Part shown: positions 1 through 9,170 of the stretch, in pieces
How the letters are laid out: every line of letters starts with the position of its first letter
Position numbering within the stretch: the first letter of the stretch is position 1
Source: Pelagibius sp.
GTDB taxonomy: Bacteria > Pseudomonadota > Alphaproteobacteria > Kiloniellales > Kiloniellaceae
DNA: 64,000 nucleotides
NCBI RefSeq assembly: GCF_028281305.1
Contig: NZ_JANQKD010000003.1
Location: 88,393 to 152,392, forward strand
Reading direction: 5' to 3'
The notes under the pieces: model-generated
Seen by the model: only the letters and a program-made list of their open reading frames with translations
Told to the model about the DNA's origin: nothing
Database searches by the model: none
Position numbers and translations under genes: made by a program

Positions 1-478
1 ACACGGCAGCATTGGCCAGCAGGATCTCCTGGGGCAGCAGGAACAGCAGCAACAGACCACCCAGCGCCGGACCCGCGACCTTGGAGGTCTGGTTGATGGC
101 ATGGCTTATGCCGTTCGCCGCCATCAGGTCCGGCGCCGGCACCAGCGCCTGGATCGCCGCCTGTTTGGCCGGCGTGTAGAAAGCATCGGCACAGCCGCGA
201 GCAAAGACGATCAGCAAAAGCACTGTGGCATCGGGTGCGAAGGCCGCGGCGAAGGTCGCCGCCGCGCGGCCGAGGTTGCTGAGCACCAGAACCCGCTGCA
301 GGTCGGCCCGGTCGGTGAGTGCCCCGGCGAGCGGGCCGATCAGCACGTAGGGCAGCCCCATCGCCGCCGCCAGCAGGGCAAAAGCCGTGGGCCCCTGCTG
401 CCAGGTGAAGGCCAGCAGAGCGCCGACAGCAACGAAATCAAGCCAGTCGGCGAAATCGGCCGGCACCTGCGCGCCCAA
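1..478 (-). CDS. MFS transporter, partial (C-terminus runs off the window; start uncertain)
   Basis: Reverse-strand translation is open to the window edge: ...DFVAVGALLAFTWQQGPTAFALLAAAMGLPYVLIGPLAGALTDRADLQRVLVLSNLGRAAATF..., with an MFS loop-like G-x-L-a-D-R motif and TM segments. Not in the ORF track because it is truncated. Confidence 0.75.
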   Translation of the reverse strand, partial: MGAQVPADFADWLDFVAVGALLAFTWQQGPTAFALLAAAMGLPYVLIGPLAGALTDRADLQRVLVLSNLGRAAATFAAAFAPDATVLLLIVFARGCADAFYTPAKQAAIQALVPAPDLMAANGISHAINQTSKVAGPALGGLLLLFLLPQEILLANAAV

Positions 479-560
479 CAGGCGCGGCAGGCCCGGGTGG
501 GCGGCAGCCGCCGAAAGGCTCCCGGCTCTAGCCGTACGGTTTCCCCGGGGCTTCACACCT

Positions 561-2165
561 CTAGGCCCGCGGAGCCGTCGTCCCCGCCCCCTCCGGCGCC
601 AGATCGAATGGGGCCGGTACCGCGGCACCGGCGGCCGGGGCCGAAGGATCGGCCGCACCCCAACAGGCGCCGGTCGCGGGGTCGCGGAGGACGCCGGAGG
701 GACAGGAGTAGAGTTTCGGGAAAACCATCAGTTGCGCCACTTCGATCTCAAAGACCTTTGCCAACTCCGCCAGCCCGGCCGCGCCCATGGCGGGATTGGC
801 GCGCACCGAGCCGCGGGCCGAGGCGTCGATGCGCGGGCTGTGGAAGGCGTCTTCCAGGCTCATCCCGTAATCCAGGAGCAGGGCGGTGATCTGCGCGGTG
901 CAGGGCACGATGTGGTTGGCCCCGGAGGCCCCGACGGCAAAGAGCGCCTCGCCGTCGCGGGTGGCGATGGTCGGGCACATGTTGGAAGAGTTGATCCGCT
1001 TGCCGCCGGCCATGGAGACCGGGTTGCCAGGGCGCGGGTCGAAGTAGGAGACCGAGTTGTTCATCAGGATGCCGGTCTGGGGCAACACGACGCCGCTGCC
1101 GAAACGGTTCAGCAAGGTATAGGTCAGGGCCACCATGTTGCCCTGCGCATCGACGGCGGACATGTGGGAGGTGCAGCCGCCCTCTTCCGCCCCCGCGGCG
1201 GCGAGGCCGACCTTGCGCTTGTGGGTGGCGAAAGACTGATCGAGACCGCGGGCGTAGGCGATCCAGGTGTCAGGCCCCACCGCTTTGCCCGGCGTGAACT
1301 CCGCGCCCAGATAGGCCAGCATGTCGAGCAGCCGGGCCCCGCCGGAGGTCTCCCCCGCGGTATGCACCGCGGCACCCCTATGGATGCCGCTGAGCGGCGC
1401 GTGCTGCTCGACCGTGTAGCCCGCCAGATCATCAGCCGTGATGCGCGAGCCCCCGGCCTGGAGGTCGGCGGCGATCTTCTTGGCGAGCGAACCCTGGTAG
1501 AAGCTCTGCGGCCCCTCCTCCGCCAGGGTCCGAAGCGTGGCCGTCAGCGCCGGTAGGGGCCGGTAGGTTTCCGGCAGCAGTGGAACGCCGTCCGGCAGGT
1601 AGATCTCGGAAGCCGCAGGGTCCCAGCGGATCAGGTCCATCGCCAGGGCAATCTGCAGGGTGGTGTGCCAGTCCACCGGCAGGCCCCGCTCCGCCAGGGC
1701 GATGCTCGGCGCCAGCACCTCGGCCCAGGACAGCCGGCCGTGGGCGGCGAGCGCTGTCGACAGGCCCGCAACGGCACCCGGCAGCGTGATCGCCCCGTAG
1801 CCGCGCACGTTCGCCTGGTCCCGGACTCCCGGATAGCCCATGAGGGAAGCTGGCTCATCCGGGTCCAGCGGGTAGTCCGCCGGGTCGATGGCCTGGGCTA
1901 GTGTCCCCTGGAAATTGAAAACCCGGGCCGCCTTGTCCTCGGCCAGCCAGACAACCAGGAAGCCGCTTCCGCCGAGCCCGCACATCCAGGGCTCGACCAC
2001 ATTGAGCGCCATGGCGCAGGCGACCGCGGCATCCACCGCGTTGCCGCCCTGCGCCAGCATGGCGGCACCGGCGCGCGCGGCCTGCCAGTGCTGAGCCGCC
2101 ACCGCGCCCTCCGGCGAGGAGACCGCGGGCTTGCGGACCTGCCACTGTTCGACGTTTTCGTTCAC
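561..2165 (-). CDS. ggt: Gamma-glutamyltransferase family protein (Ntn hydrolase)
   Basis: 534 aa; N-term GGNAVDAAVACAMALNVVEPWMCGLGGSGFLVVW and TSHMSAVDAQGNMVALTYTLLNRFGSGVVLPQTGILMNNSVSYFDPRPGNP are GGT family motifs. Confidence 0.9.
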   Translation of the reverse strand: MNENVEQWQVRKPAVSSPEGAVAAQHWQAARAGAAMLAQGGNAVDAAVACAMALNVVEPWMCGLGGSGFLVVWLAEDKAARVFNFQGTLAQAIDPADYPLDPDEPASLMGYPGVRDQANVRGYGAITLPGAVAGLSTALAAHGRLSWAEVLAPSIALAERGLPVDWHTTLQIALAMDLIRWDPAASEIYLPDGVPLLPETYRPLPALTATLRTLAEEGPQSFYQGSLAKKIAADLQAGGSRITADDLAGYTVEQHAPLSGIHRGAAVHTAGETSGGARLLDMLAYLGAEFTPGKAVGPDTWIAYARGLDQSFATHKRKVGLAAAGAEEGGCTSHMSAVDAQGNMVALTYTLLNRFGSGVVLPQTGILMNNSVSYFDPRPGNPVSMAGGKRINSSNMCPTIATRDGEALFAVGASGANHIVPCTAQITALLLDYGMSLEDAFHSPRIDASARGSVRANPAMGAAGLAELAKVFEIEVAQLMVFPKLYSCPSGVLRDPATGACWGAADPSAPAAGAAVPAPFDLAPEGAGTTAPRA

Positions 2166-2183
2166 GCGGGCTAAGCTCCCTAT

Positions 2184-2228
2184 CTTGTCGTTGCGGGTCT
2201 TGTTGCTGCGGGTCTTGTCGTTGCGGGC
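2184..2228. repeat. 3 x 15-bp tandem repeat (cttgtcgttgcgggt)
   Basis: Read directly: cttgtcgttgcgggt / cttgttgctgcgggt / cttgtcgttgcgggc, between the divergent ggt and RraA-like genes. Confidence 0.9.
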
Positions 2229-2253
2229 TCGGCAATGCCGGGGGAGAGAGTCG

Positions 2254-2937
2254 ATGAGCTATGATATCAGAGAGATGCCACCGCAGGTGAACGCGGGATT
2301 GCTGGCCAAGGCTGCGCGGGCGGAAACCGCCACCATCGGCCATCGCCGCCATATGGGTTTCGCCGACCGGGCCATCCAGGGCGTGCTCTCCGAAAGCGCC
2401 TTTCCGGCCCAGCGCGTCGCCGGCACCGCGGTGACTCTCGCCCTCCCCGGTCAGGACTCAACACTGCTCCACCACGTGATCCAGTTTCTGAGAGCGGGAG
2501 ACGTTCTGGTCGTCGACCGTCTGGGCGATCACAAGCACGCTTGCCTGGGCGGCGGCGTGGCCGCGGCCATCAAGGCCACAGGCTGCGCGGGTGTCGTCAT
2601 CGACGGGCCCTGCACGGACCTGCCGGAGATCGAAGACCTGGGCCTGCCGGTCTGGTCCCGCGGGGCCGCGCCGATCACCACCCGGCTTTACGACATCGGC
2701 GGCAGCTTCAACGTCGCGGTCTGCTGCGGCGGTGCCGTGGCGAACCCAGGCGACCTCGTCATCGCCGACTTTTCCGGTGTGCTGATCCTGCCGCCCGCAG
2801 AGGCGGAAGCCGACATCGACTGGGCGCTCGGCAAGCAGGAAGGGGAATTGGAGGGGCACAAGCGCCTGCTGGCCGGCGAGAAGCTCGGCGAGCGGACCGG
2901 CGCCAGCGCCATGGTGCAGGCAAAGCGCGGGCTTTAG
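2254..2937 (+). CDS. RraA family protein (4-hydroxy-4-methyl-2-oxoglutarate aldolase-like)
   Basis: GTAVTLALPGQDSTLLHHVIQFLRAGDVLVVDRLGDHKHACLGGGVAAAIKATGCAGVVIDGPCTDLPEIEDLGLPVWSRG matches the RraA/MenG-like fold signature (GD.lvvD..G......G......A...G..G.v.dG...D). Confidence 0.88.
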   Translation: MSYDIREMPPQVNAGLLAKAARAETATIGHRRHMGFADRAIQGVLSESAFPAQRVAGTAVTLALPGQDSTLLHHVIQFLRAGDVLVVDRLGDHKHACLGGGVAAAIKATGCAGVVIDGPCTDLPEIEDLGLPVWSRGAAPITTRLYDIGGSFNVAVCCGGAVANPGDLVIADFSGVLILPPAEAEADIDWALGKQEGELEGHKRLLAGEKLGERTGASAMVQAKRGL

Positions 2938-3920
2938 GGCCGCGCCCTCCGCTGTTCGCAGCCCTGCCTTTCAAGTGCCTTGTCCAACCGGGGCCTCGGC
3001 TTTGGCAGGACCAGGAGCCCGGCGGTGAAGATCACAGCCATGCCCGCCAGCGTTTCCGCATCCGGAAGTTCTGAGAACAGCAGTGCACTCCAGAGGATGG
3101 CGAAGACCAGGTAGGAGTAGTCGAAGGTCGCAACGATGACCGGCGGTCCGGACTGATAGGCCTTGGCCGCTGCAGCCGCCGCCCCGACGATCAGGGCGGC
3201 CAGGACGGCCATGAGCGCCCAGTCCTGCCCGCTCAGCGAGACCCAGGGTCCGAGCACGAAAGGGTTCGCCGCCGCGGCCTGTGGGGTTAGATCCAGAAGC
3301 GCGACGGCCCCGCTTGCGACCATTCCTGAAAAGAACAGCATCGCGTTCAGGCAAAGCGCCAGGACAAAGGGGTCTTCATCCCGGCACCTGCCGCGGGTGA
3401 TGATCATCGCCAGCGCATAGCAGACTGCCGAGAGTAGCGGCAGCAGGGTGGCATAGGAGAACGCATCGCTGCCGGGCTTGACGATGATCAGAACGCCGAC
3501 GAAGCCAAAGGCAATGGCAAAGCCGCGTCTGGGCCCGACCGGCTCCCCGATCAGCAAGGCCGAGAAGAACGCAATGAACAGCGGCGCCGTGTACATCGCC
3601 GCTGCGGCGACCGGCAGACTGAGAAGCGGCAGGGAAACGTAGAGTGTCACCCACATGGTCATCTGCAGCAGGCAACGCAGGAAGACCCAGCCGCCGTTTC
3701 CCGGACCGATCGCAACAGGCTGGCGAAGCCCTCGCAACACGAGCAGGCAGAGGGGGATCGCCAGAAGGGAGCGGACGACGAAGATCTGCCAGAGCGTCAG
3801 GTCGCCGCTGATCCATTTCACAACGGCGTCGCCGAAGGAGATCATCAGCACTGAGGCAACGATCATGGTCACGCCGACGAGGGTCGCATCGGGGCGGCTG
3901 GCAGGGCTGGGCGCCATCAT
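2934..3920 (-). CDS. DMT family transporter (EamA)
   Basis: 328 aa, about 10 TM segments; SFGDAVVKWISGDLTLWQIFVVRSLLAIPLCL and ...MYTAPLFIAFFSALLIGEPVGPRRGFAIAFGFVGVLIIVKPG. Confidence 0.9.
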   Translation of the reverse strand: MMAPSPASRPDATLVGVTMIVASVLMISFGDAVVKWISGDLTLWQIFVVRSLLAIPLCLLVLRGLRQPVAIGPGNGGWVFLRCLLQMTMWVTLYVSLPLLSLPVAAAAMYTAPLFIAFFSALLIGEPVGPRRGFAIAFGFVGVLIIVKPGSDAFSYATLLPLLSAVCYALAMIITRGRCRDEDPFVLALCLNAMLFFSGMVASGAVALLDLTPQAAAANPFVLGPWVSLSGQDWALMAVLAALIVGAAAAAAKAYQSGPPVIVATFDYSYLVFAILWSALLFSELPDAETLAGMAVIFTAGLLVLPKPRPRLDKALERQGCEQRRARP

Positions 3921-4021
3921 TCTGCTCCGGACTCAGTAGAATTATCAGTTCTGGTAAAGAATGGGTTCTGCTATCCTCCTCTTTCAAATGAGTTCTCGGC
4001 ATTTTCACATTACACAGGATT

Positions 4022-4924
4022 ATGAATAAGCTTGGAAAGGCGCTTCCCCCGCTCGCCAGTCTTCTGCCCTTTGAGGCGGCTGCCAGGCTGGAGAGCTTCA
4101 CCCGTGCCGCCGAGGAACTGCATCTGACCCAGGCCGCCGTCAGCCGGCAGATCCGCGCCTTGGAGGAGAATCTCGGAGTCCGGCTTTTCGAGCGCCGGCA
4201 CCGTGCGGTTTTCCTCACCCCGGCGGGCCAGGATCTCAGCCGCATCGTCTCGGAGAGCCTGGAGAGCCTGGCCGCCGGTGCCGGCGAGCTGCGCGGCAAG
4301 CGGCGCGATGGCGAGGTCGTTCTCTTCGCCGAGCTCTGCTACGCCTTCTACTGGCTGATGCCGCACATCTCCGCCTTCCACCAGCAGCACCCGCGGATCG
4401 ATGTCCGTATCACCGCCTCGACGCGGCCGGTTGCATTGGCGGAGGACGACTTCGACGTGGCCATTCAGACCGCCGAGCGGGCTTGCGGCCCGCACCGGCT
4501 GGTCTTCACGGCGGTCGACGAGGTCTTTCCGGTCTGCAGCCCGGGTTATCTGGAAGGCAAGACGGCACCGCTACCCCTGTCGGACCTGTCGGCACAGCGC
4601 TTGCTCCACCACTCTGTCGATCCGCAGGACTGGATGGAGTGGGATGACTGGCTGCAAGAGGTTGGCGCCAACCACCGCGTCGGTCATGAGGGCAGCGTTT
4701 TCGACAGCTATCCGGTGATGATTCAGGCCGCGGTGGAAGGGCATGGAATCGGGCTTGGCTGGCAGCGCGCCGTGGGTAAGCTGTTGCAGTCCGGCCAGTT
4801 GGTCAGACCCTTCGACCAGTCTGTGGTGCGGGCCGAGGAAATCGCGGTCTACCGCCACCACAAACGCCCACTAAGGCCTGAAATGAAGGCGTTGCTGTCC
4901 TGGCTGGAGGCCGAACTCGCGTAG
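4022..4924 (+). CDS. LysR family transcriptional regulator (GcvA-like)
   Basis: LPPLASLLPFEAAARLESFTRAAEELHLTQAAVSRQIRALEENLGVRLFERRHRAVFLTPAG: canonical LysR HTH. Confidence 0.95.
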   Translation: MNKLGKALPPLASLLPFEAAARLESFTRAAEELHLTQAAVSRQIRALEENLGVRLFERRHRAVFLTPAGQDLSRIVSESLESLAAGAGELRGKRRDGEVVLFAELCYAFYWLMPHISAFHQQHPRIDVRITASTRPVALAEDDFDVAIQTAERACGPHRLVFTAVDEVFPVCSPGYLEGKTAPLPLSDLSAQRLLHHSVDPQDWMEWDDWLQEVGANHRVGHEGSVFDSYPVMIQAAVEGHGIGLGWQRAVGKLLQSGQLVRPFDQSVVRAEEIAVYRHHKRPLRPEMKALLSWLEAELA

Positions 4925-4972
4925 ATGACGGATTGGGGTCATGGATTGGGATTTCAAGATGCCTGAAAGTCG

Positions 4973-5977
4973 ATGAAGGCCCTCATCACCGGCAGCAGCG
5001 GCCATCTGGGCGAAGCCCTTGTCCGCACGCTCAAGGACATAGGGCACGACGTTCTGGGTCTCGACATCCTGCCATCGCGCTTTACGGACCGGGTGGCCTC
5101 CGTCACCGACCGGGAGGCCGTCCGCCAAAGCATGGCTGGCGTGGAGGTCCTCTTTCATGCCGCCACGCTGCACAAGCCGCACATCGTCACCCACAGCCGG
5201 CAGGACTTCGTCGACACCAATGTCACGGGCACCCTGACCCTGTTGGAGGAGGCAGTGACCGCTGGCGTAAAGGCCTTCATCTTCACCAGCACGACCAGCG
5301 TCTTTGGCGACGCGCTGGTGCCGGCACCCGGAGAGCCGGCGGCCTGGATCACCGAAGACGTCGCTCCCAGGCCAAAGAACATCTACGGCGTCACCAAGGC
5401 CGCGGCGGAGGATCTCTGCCAGCTCTTCCACCGCAACCAAGGCCTGGCCTGCCTGGTGCTGAGGACGTCGCGCTTCTTTCCGGAAGAAGACGACAACGCG
5501 TCGGTCCGCACCGCCTATGCGGACGAAAACGTCAAGACCAACGAGCTGCTCTACCGCCGCGCGGACCTCGCGGACATGGTCGGCGCGCACCTGCTGGCGG
5601 CCGAACGTGCGCCGGAGATCGGCTTCGCTCGCTACATCGTCTCGGCAACGACGCCTTTCACGCAGCGCGACCTTGGGCCCTTGCGCAGCGACGCCGCCGC
5701 CGTGGTTCGCCGCTACTTCCCCGAGGCCGAGACGGTCTACCGGCAGCTTGGCTGGCGGCTCCCGGAAACGGTCGACCGGGTCTACGTGAATGCGCGCGCA
5801 CGCCAGGACCTTGGATGGCAACCGCAGTACGACTTCGCCCGGGCTGTCGCGGCGCTTCGCTCCGGGCAGGACCCGCGCAGCCCCCTCGCCCGGCTGGTCG
5901 GGTCCAAGGGATATCATGCCGAGACTTTCGAGCAGGGACCCTACCCGGTGGAGGAGAATCAGCGACGGCAGGGTTGA
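4973..5977 (+). CDS. NAD-dependent epimerase/dehydratase family protein
   Basis: MKALITGSSGHLGEALVRTLKD Rossmann motif; FTSTTSVFG...IYGVTKAAAED (YxxxK). Confidence 0.9.
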   Translation: MKALITGSSGHLGEALVRTLKDIGHDVLGLDILPSRFTDRVASVTDREAVRQSMAGVEVLFHAATLHKPHIVTHSRQDFVDTNVTGTLTLLEEAVTAGVKAFIFTSTTSVFGDALVPAPGEPAAWITEDVAPRPKNIYGVTKAAAEDLCQLFHRNQGLACLVLRTSRFFPEEDDNASVRTAYADENVKTNELLYRRADLADMVGAHLLAAERAPEIGFARYIVSATTPFTQRDLGPLRSDAAAVVRRYFPEAETVYRQLGWRLPETVDRVYVNARARQDLGWQPQYDFARAVAALRSGQDPRSPLARLVGSKGYHAETFEQGPYPVEENQRRQG

Positions 5978-6086
5978 ACCGAAAAGCATCCTGGGATATT
6001 CGTTTATGTCATAAACAATCTTGGCCGCCGTGGCGGACCGGACATCAAGCGACCGAACCAGCGGTCGCCCAGACTGGGAGGAACCG

Positions 6087-7136
6087 ATGAAGCGATTGAC
6101 CACCCTTGCCTTCGCGGCCTTTGCCCTGACCGCTCTGTTCAGCGCGGTCGTGCCTGGCCTGGCCACGGCGCAGGAGGTGACCTTGAGGGTTCACCACTTC
6201 CTGCCGGCGCCGGCACCCGTGCCGAAGAATTTCATTACCCCCTGGGCCGAGAAGGTCGAGGTGGAGTCCGGCGGCCGCATCAAGGTGGAGGTCTATCCCG
6301 CCATGCAGTTGGGCGGCAAACCGCCGGCGCTTTTCGATCAGGCCAAGGACGGCGTGGTCGACATCGTGTGGACGCTGCCCGGCTACACCTCCGGGCGTTT
6401 CCCGGGCACCGAGGCCTTCGAGCTGCCGTTCATGCCGGCATCCGCCGAGAACACCAGCAAGGCGGCCTGGGATTTCTTCGAGAAATACCTGAAGCCGGAG
6501 TTCTCAACCGTGCAGGTCCTCGCGGTCCACGTCCACAGCCCCGGCCTGCTACACGTGAAGGGCGACGGTGTCTCCAGGCTGGAAGACATGGACGGCCTGA
6601 AGCTGCGCGGCCCGACCCGCCAGGTGAATGCCCTGCTCTCCGCCCTCGGCGCTACGCCGGTGGGCATGCCGGTGCCGGCGATGCCGGAGGCGCTTTCCAA
6701 GGGCGTCATCGACGGAACCGTCATTCCCTGGGAGGTCACCACGCCGCTGAAGGTGGCGGAGTTGGTCAACAGCCACACGGACTTCGACTCCGCGCGCGGC
6801 TTCTACACCGCTTTCTTCGTCTTCGTTATGAACAAGGCCCGCTACGAGGGACTGCCGGACGATCTGCGCGCGATCATCGATGCCAACTCGGGCCGCGAAA
6901 CCTCGGCCTGGGTCGGCCGGGTCATGGACGAAGGCGATGCGCCCGGCATCAAGGCTGCCGAGGCGGCGGGCAACGCCATCCGCAGACTCGCACCGGAAGA
7001 GGTCGCACGTTGGAAGGCCGTCGCCGCGCCTCTCGCCGAGGCCTGGATCGCGGAGATGAACGGCAAAGGCTACGACGGCGCGGCCATGGTGGCCGATGCC
7101 AAGGCCTTGATCGCCAAGTACGCCGGCGAAGAGTGA
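6087..7136 (+). CDS. TRAP transporter substrate-binding protein (DctP family)
   Basis: Signal peptide MKRLTTLAFAAFALTALFSAVVPGLATAQ, then EVTLRVHHFLPAPAPVPKNFITPWAEKVEVESGGRIKVEVYPAMQLGG. Start set at the signal peptide Met. Confidence 0.93.
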   Translation: MKRLTTLAFAAFALTALFSAVVPGLATAQEVTLRVHHFLPAPAPVPKNFITPWAEKVEVESGGRIKVEVYPAMQLGGKPPALFDQAKDGVVDIVWTLPGYTSGRFPGTEAFELPFMPASAENTSKAAWDFFEKYLKPEFSTVQVLAVHVHSPGLLHVKGDGVSRLEDMDGLKLRGPTRQVNALLSALGATPVGMPVPAMPEALSKGVIDGTVIPWEVTTPLKVAELVNSHTDFDSARGFYTAFFVFVMNKARYEGLPDDLRAIIDANSGRETSAWVGRVMDEGDAPGIKAAEAAGNAIRRLAPEEVARWKAVAAPLAEAWIAEMNGKGYDGAAMVADAKALIAKYAGEE

Positions 7137-7167
7137 GGCCGAGGCGCATCGTCACAGCTCCGTGGCG

Positions 7168-7274
7168 CATCCTTCGAGGCTTCGCTGCGCTCCGCACCTC
7201 AGGATGAGGTTGGTCTTGGATCTCAAGACACGACCTCATGCTGAGGAGGGCCGAAAGGCCCGTCTCGAAGCATG
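7168..7274. repeat. Paired palindromic intergenic repeat (REP/BIME-like)
   Basis: catccttcgaggcttcgctgcgctccgcacctcaggatgagg (7168-7209) faces cctcatgctgaggagggccgaaaggcccgtctcgaagcatg (7234-7274); each resembles the common alphaproteobacterial cctcaggatgagg / catccttcgag palindromic element. Confidence 0.8.
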
Positions 7275-7367
7275 CTGCACCAGTCTCCGCCGCTGCGTTT
7301 TGGAATAGAGCCCTGAAGCTCGTGGTGCGGCAACAGGCTGCCAGCACTCACGTGAGGAGACTTTGTC

Positions 7368-8618
7368 ATGACCGTTCTTGTTTCCGGGGCCGGCATCGGC
7401 GGCCTCACCCTGGCGCTCAGCCTCGATCAGGCCGGCATCCCCGTAAAGGTCTTCGAAGCGGTCCGGGAACTGAAGCCGCTGGGCGTCGGTATCAACCTGC
7501 AACCCCATGCAGTGCGCGAGTTGACCGAGCTCGGCCTGCTGGAGGATCTCGACCGGATCGCGCTGCGGACCCGCGAGGTGGCCTACTTCTCCACCGGCGG
7601 CAAGCTGATCTGGAAGGAGCCGCGGGGCCAGAGCGCCGGCTACGACTGGCCGCAGTTCTCCATTCATCGCGGCAAGCTGCAGATGATGCTGCTGGAGACG
7701 GCGCAGGCACGGCTGGGGCCGGAAGCGATCCGCAGCGGAACGGCCGTCGAGGCCTGGCGCGAAACAGCAGAGGGCGTGGAGGTCGATCTTTCCGAGCGGG
7801 AGACCGGCAGGTCTCTGGGGACCGAACGCGGCAGCCTTTTCGTCGCGGCCGACGGCATCCACTCGACCGCCCGGGCAGAGCTCTATCCCGACGAGGGCCT
7901 GCCGGTCTGGGGCGGGATCATGATGTGGCGCGGCGTCACCCGCGGCCCGCGCTTCCTGGGCGGGGCCGCCATGGCCATGGCCGGCTGCAAGGCGCGCAAG
8001 TTCGTCTGCTACCCGCTCTCCGAGGACGCGGACGGCGCCGTCATCAACTGGATCGCCGATCTGGCGATGCCGCCGGACACCCTCTGGAAGCGGGAGGACT
8101 GGAACCGCAAGAGCGCGCTCGATGACTTCCTGCCGCGCTTTGCCGACTGGCACTTCGACTGGCTGGACGTCCCGACGATCATCCGCCAGGCCGAAAGCGT
8201 CTACGAATACCCCATGGTCGACCGCGACCCCCTGCCCCGCTGGACCCATGGCCGCATGACCCTGCTGGGCGACGCGGCCCATGCGATGTATCCGATCGGC
8301 TCCAACGGGGCGACCCAGGCCATCATCGATGCCCGGGTGCTGACCCGCGAACTGCTTCAAAGGGGGCTTTCGGCGGAGGCGCTCTCCGCCTACGATGACG
8401 AGCGCCGCCCGGCCACGGCGAAGATCGTCACGGCCAACCGCGGCGACGGGCCGGACAGGGTCCTCGACATCGTCGAGGAACGGGCACCAGGGGGATTCGA
8501 GAAGATTGAGGACGTGCTCAGCTATGAAGAGCTGGATCGCACCGCGAAAGCCTACAAGCACATCGCCGGCTTCGATGTGGAAACGCTGAACGCCCGCCCA
8601 TCGATCGTCGCCGTCTGA
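7368..8618 (+). CDS. FAD-dependent aromatic-ring monooxygenase (salicylate hydroxylase-like)
   Basis: MTVLVSGAGIGGLTLALSLDQAGIPVKVFE (GxGxxG), LFVAADGIHSTAR (DG motif), GRMTLLGDAAHAMYPIGSNGATQAIIDA (GD motif). Confidence 0.92.
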   Translation: MTVLVSGAGIGGLTLALSLDQAGIPVKVFEAVRELKPLGVGINLQPHAVRELTELGLLEDLDRIALRTREVAYFSTGGKLIWKEPRGQSAGYDWPQFSIHRGKLQMMLLETAQARLGPEAIRSGTAVEAWRETAEGVEVDLSERETGRSLGTERGSLFVAADGIHSTARAELYPDEGLPVWGGIMMWRGVTRGPRFLGGAAMAMAGCKARKFVCYPLSEDADGAVINWIADLAMPPDTLWKREDWNRKSALDDFLPRFADWHFDWLDVPTIIRQAESVYEYPMVDRDPLPRWTHGRMTLLGDAAHAMYPIGSNGATQAIIDARVLTRELLQRGLSAEALSAYDDERRPATAKIVTANRGDGPDRVLDIVEERAPGGFEKIEDVLSYEELDRTAKAYKHIAGFDVETLNARPSIVAV

Positions 8619-8621
8619 TCC

Positions 8622-9170
8622 GTGACCAGCGCAGAGGCAGCGGGGGTCGCCCCCCAACTGGAAGCCCGCGTCGGGCGCGCGCTCGGCGCGGTCTGCCGCA
8701 TCCTTGCCCTGGCCGGCGGCGTGGTGCTGACCGCCATCGCGCTGATGACCGTGGTCTCGATCATCGGACGCGGTTTTTCCTTTGCCGGATTGGGACCCGT
8801 ACCAGGCGACTTCGAGCTGGTGGAGGCGGGCTGTGCGATCGCGGTCTTTGCCTTTCTGCCCTGGTGTCAGTACCGCCGCGGCCATGTCACCGTGGATATC
8901 TTCATCTCCCGCCTGCCGGTGAGGGCCCAGGCGACGCTGGCGATGGTCGGCAACATCGCCCTCACCGCCGCCGCCGGGCTGATCGCCTGGCGGCTCTGGT
9001 TCGGCATGCTCGACAAGTTCTCCTACGGCGAAACGACCATGATCCTGGGCTTCAAGCTGGGCTATGCCTACGCGGCAGCCTTTCCCGGGGCGGTTTTCTT
9101 CGCGCTCGTCTGCCTCTACACCGTCTGGCGCAGCCTCAATGAGGCGATCCGCAGGCAGGAGATACGATGA
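8622..9170 (+). CDS. TRAP transporter small permease (DctQ family)
   Basis: 4-TM, 182 aa; SIIGRGFSFAGLGPVPGDFELVEAGCAIAVFAFLPWCQYRRGHVTVDIF; GTG start, overlaps dctM by 4 bp. Confidence 0.9.
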   Translation: MTSAEAAGVAPQLEARVGRALGAVCRILALAGGVVLTAIALMTVVSIIGRGFSFAGLGPVPGDFELVEAGCAIAVFAFLPWCQYRRGHVTVDIFISRLPVRAQATLAMVGNIALTAAAGLIAWRLWFGMLDKFSYGETTMILGFKLGYAYAAAFPGAVFFALVCLYTVWRSLNEAIRRQEIR

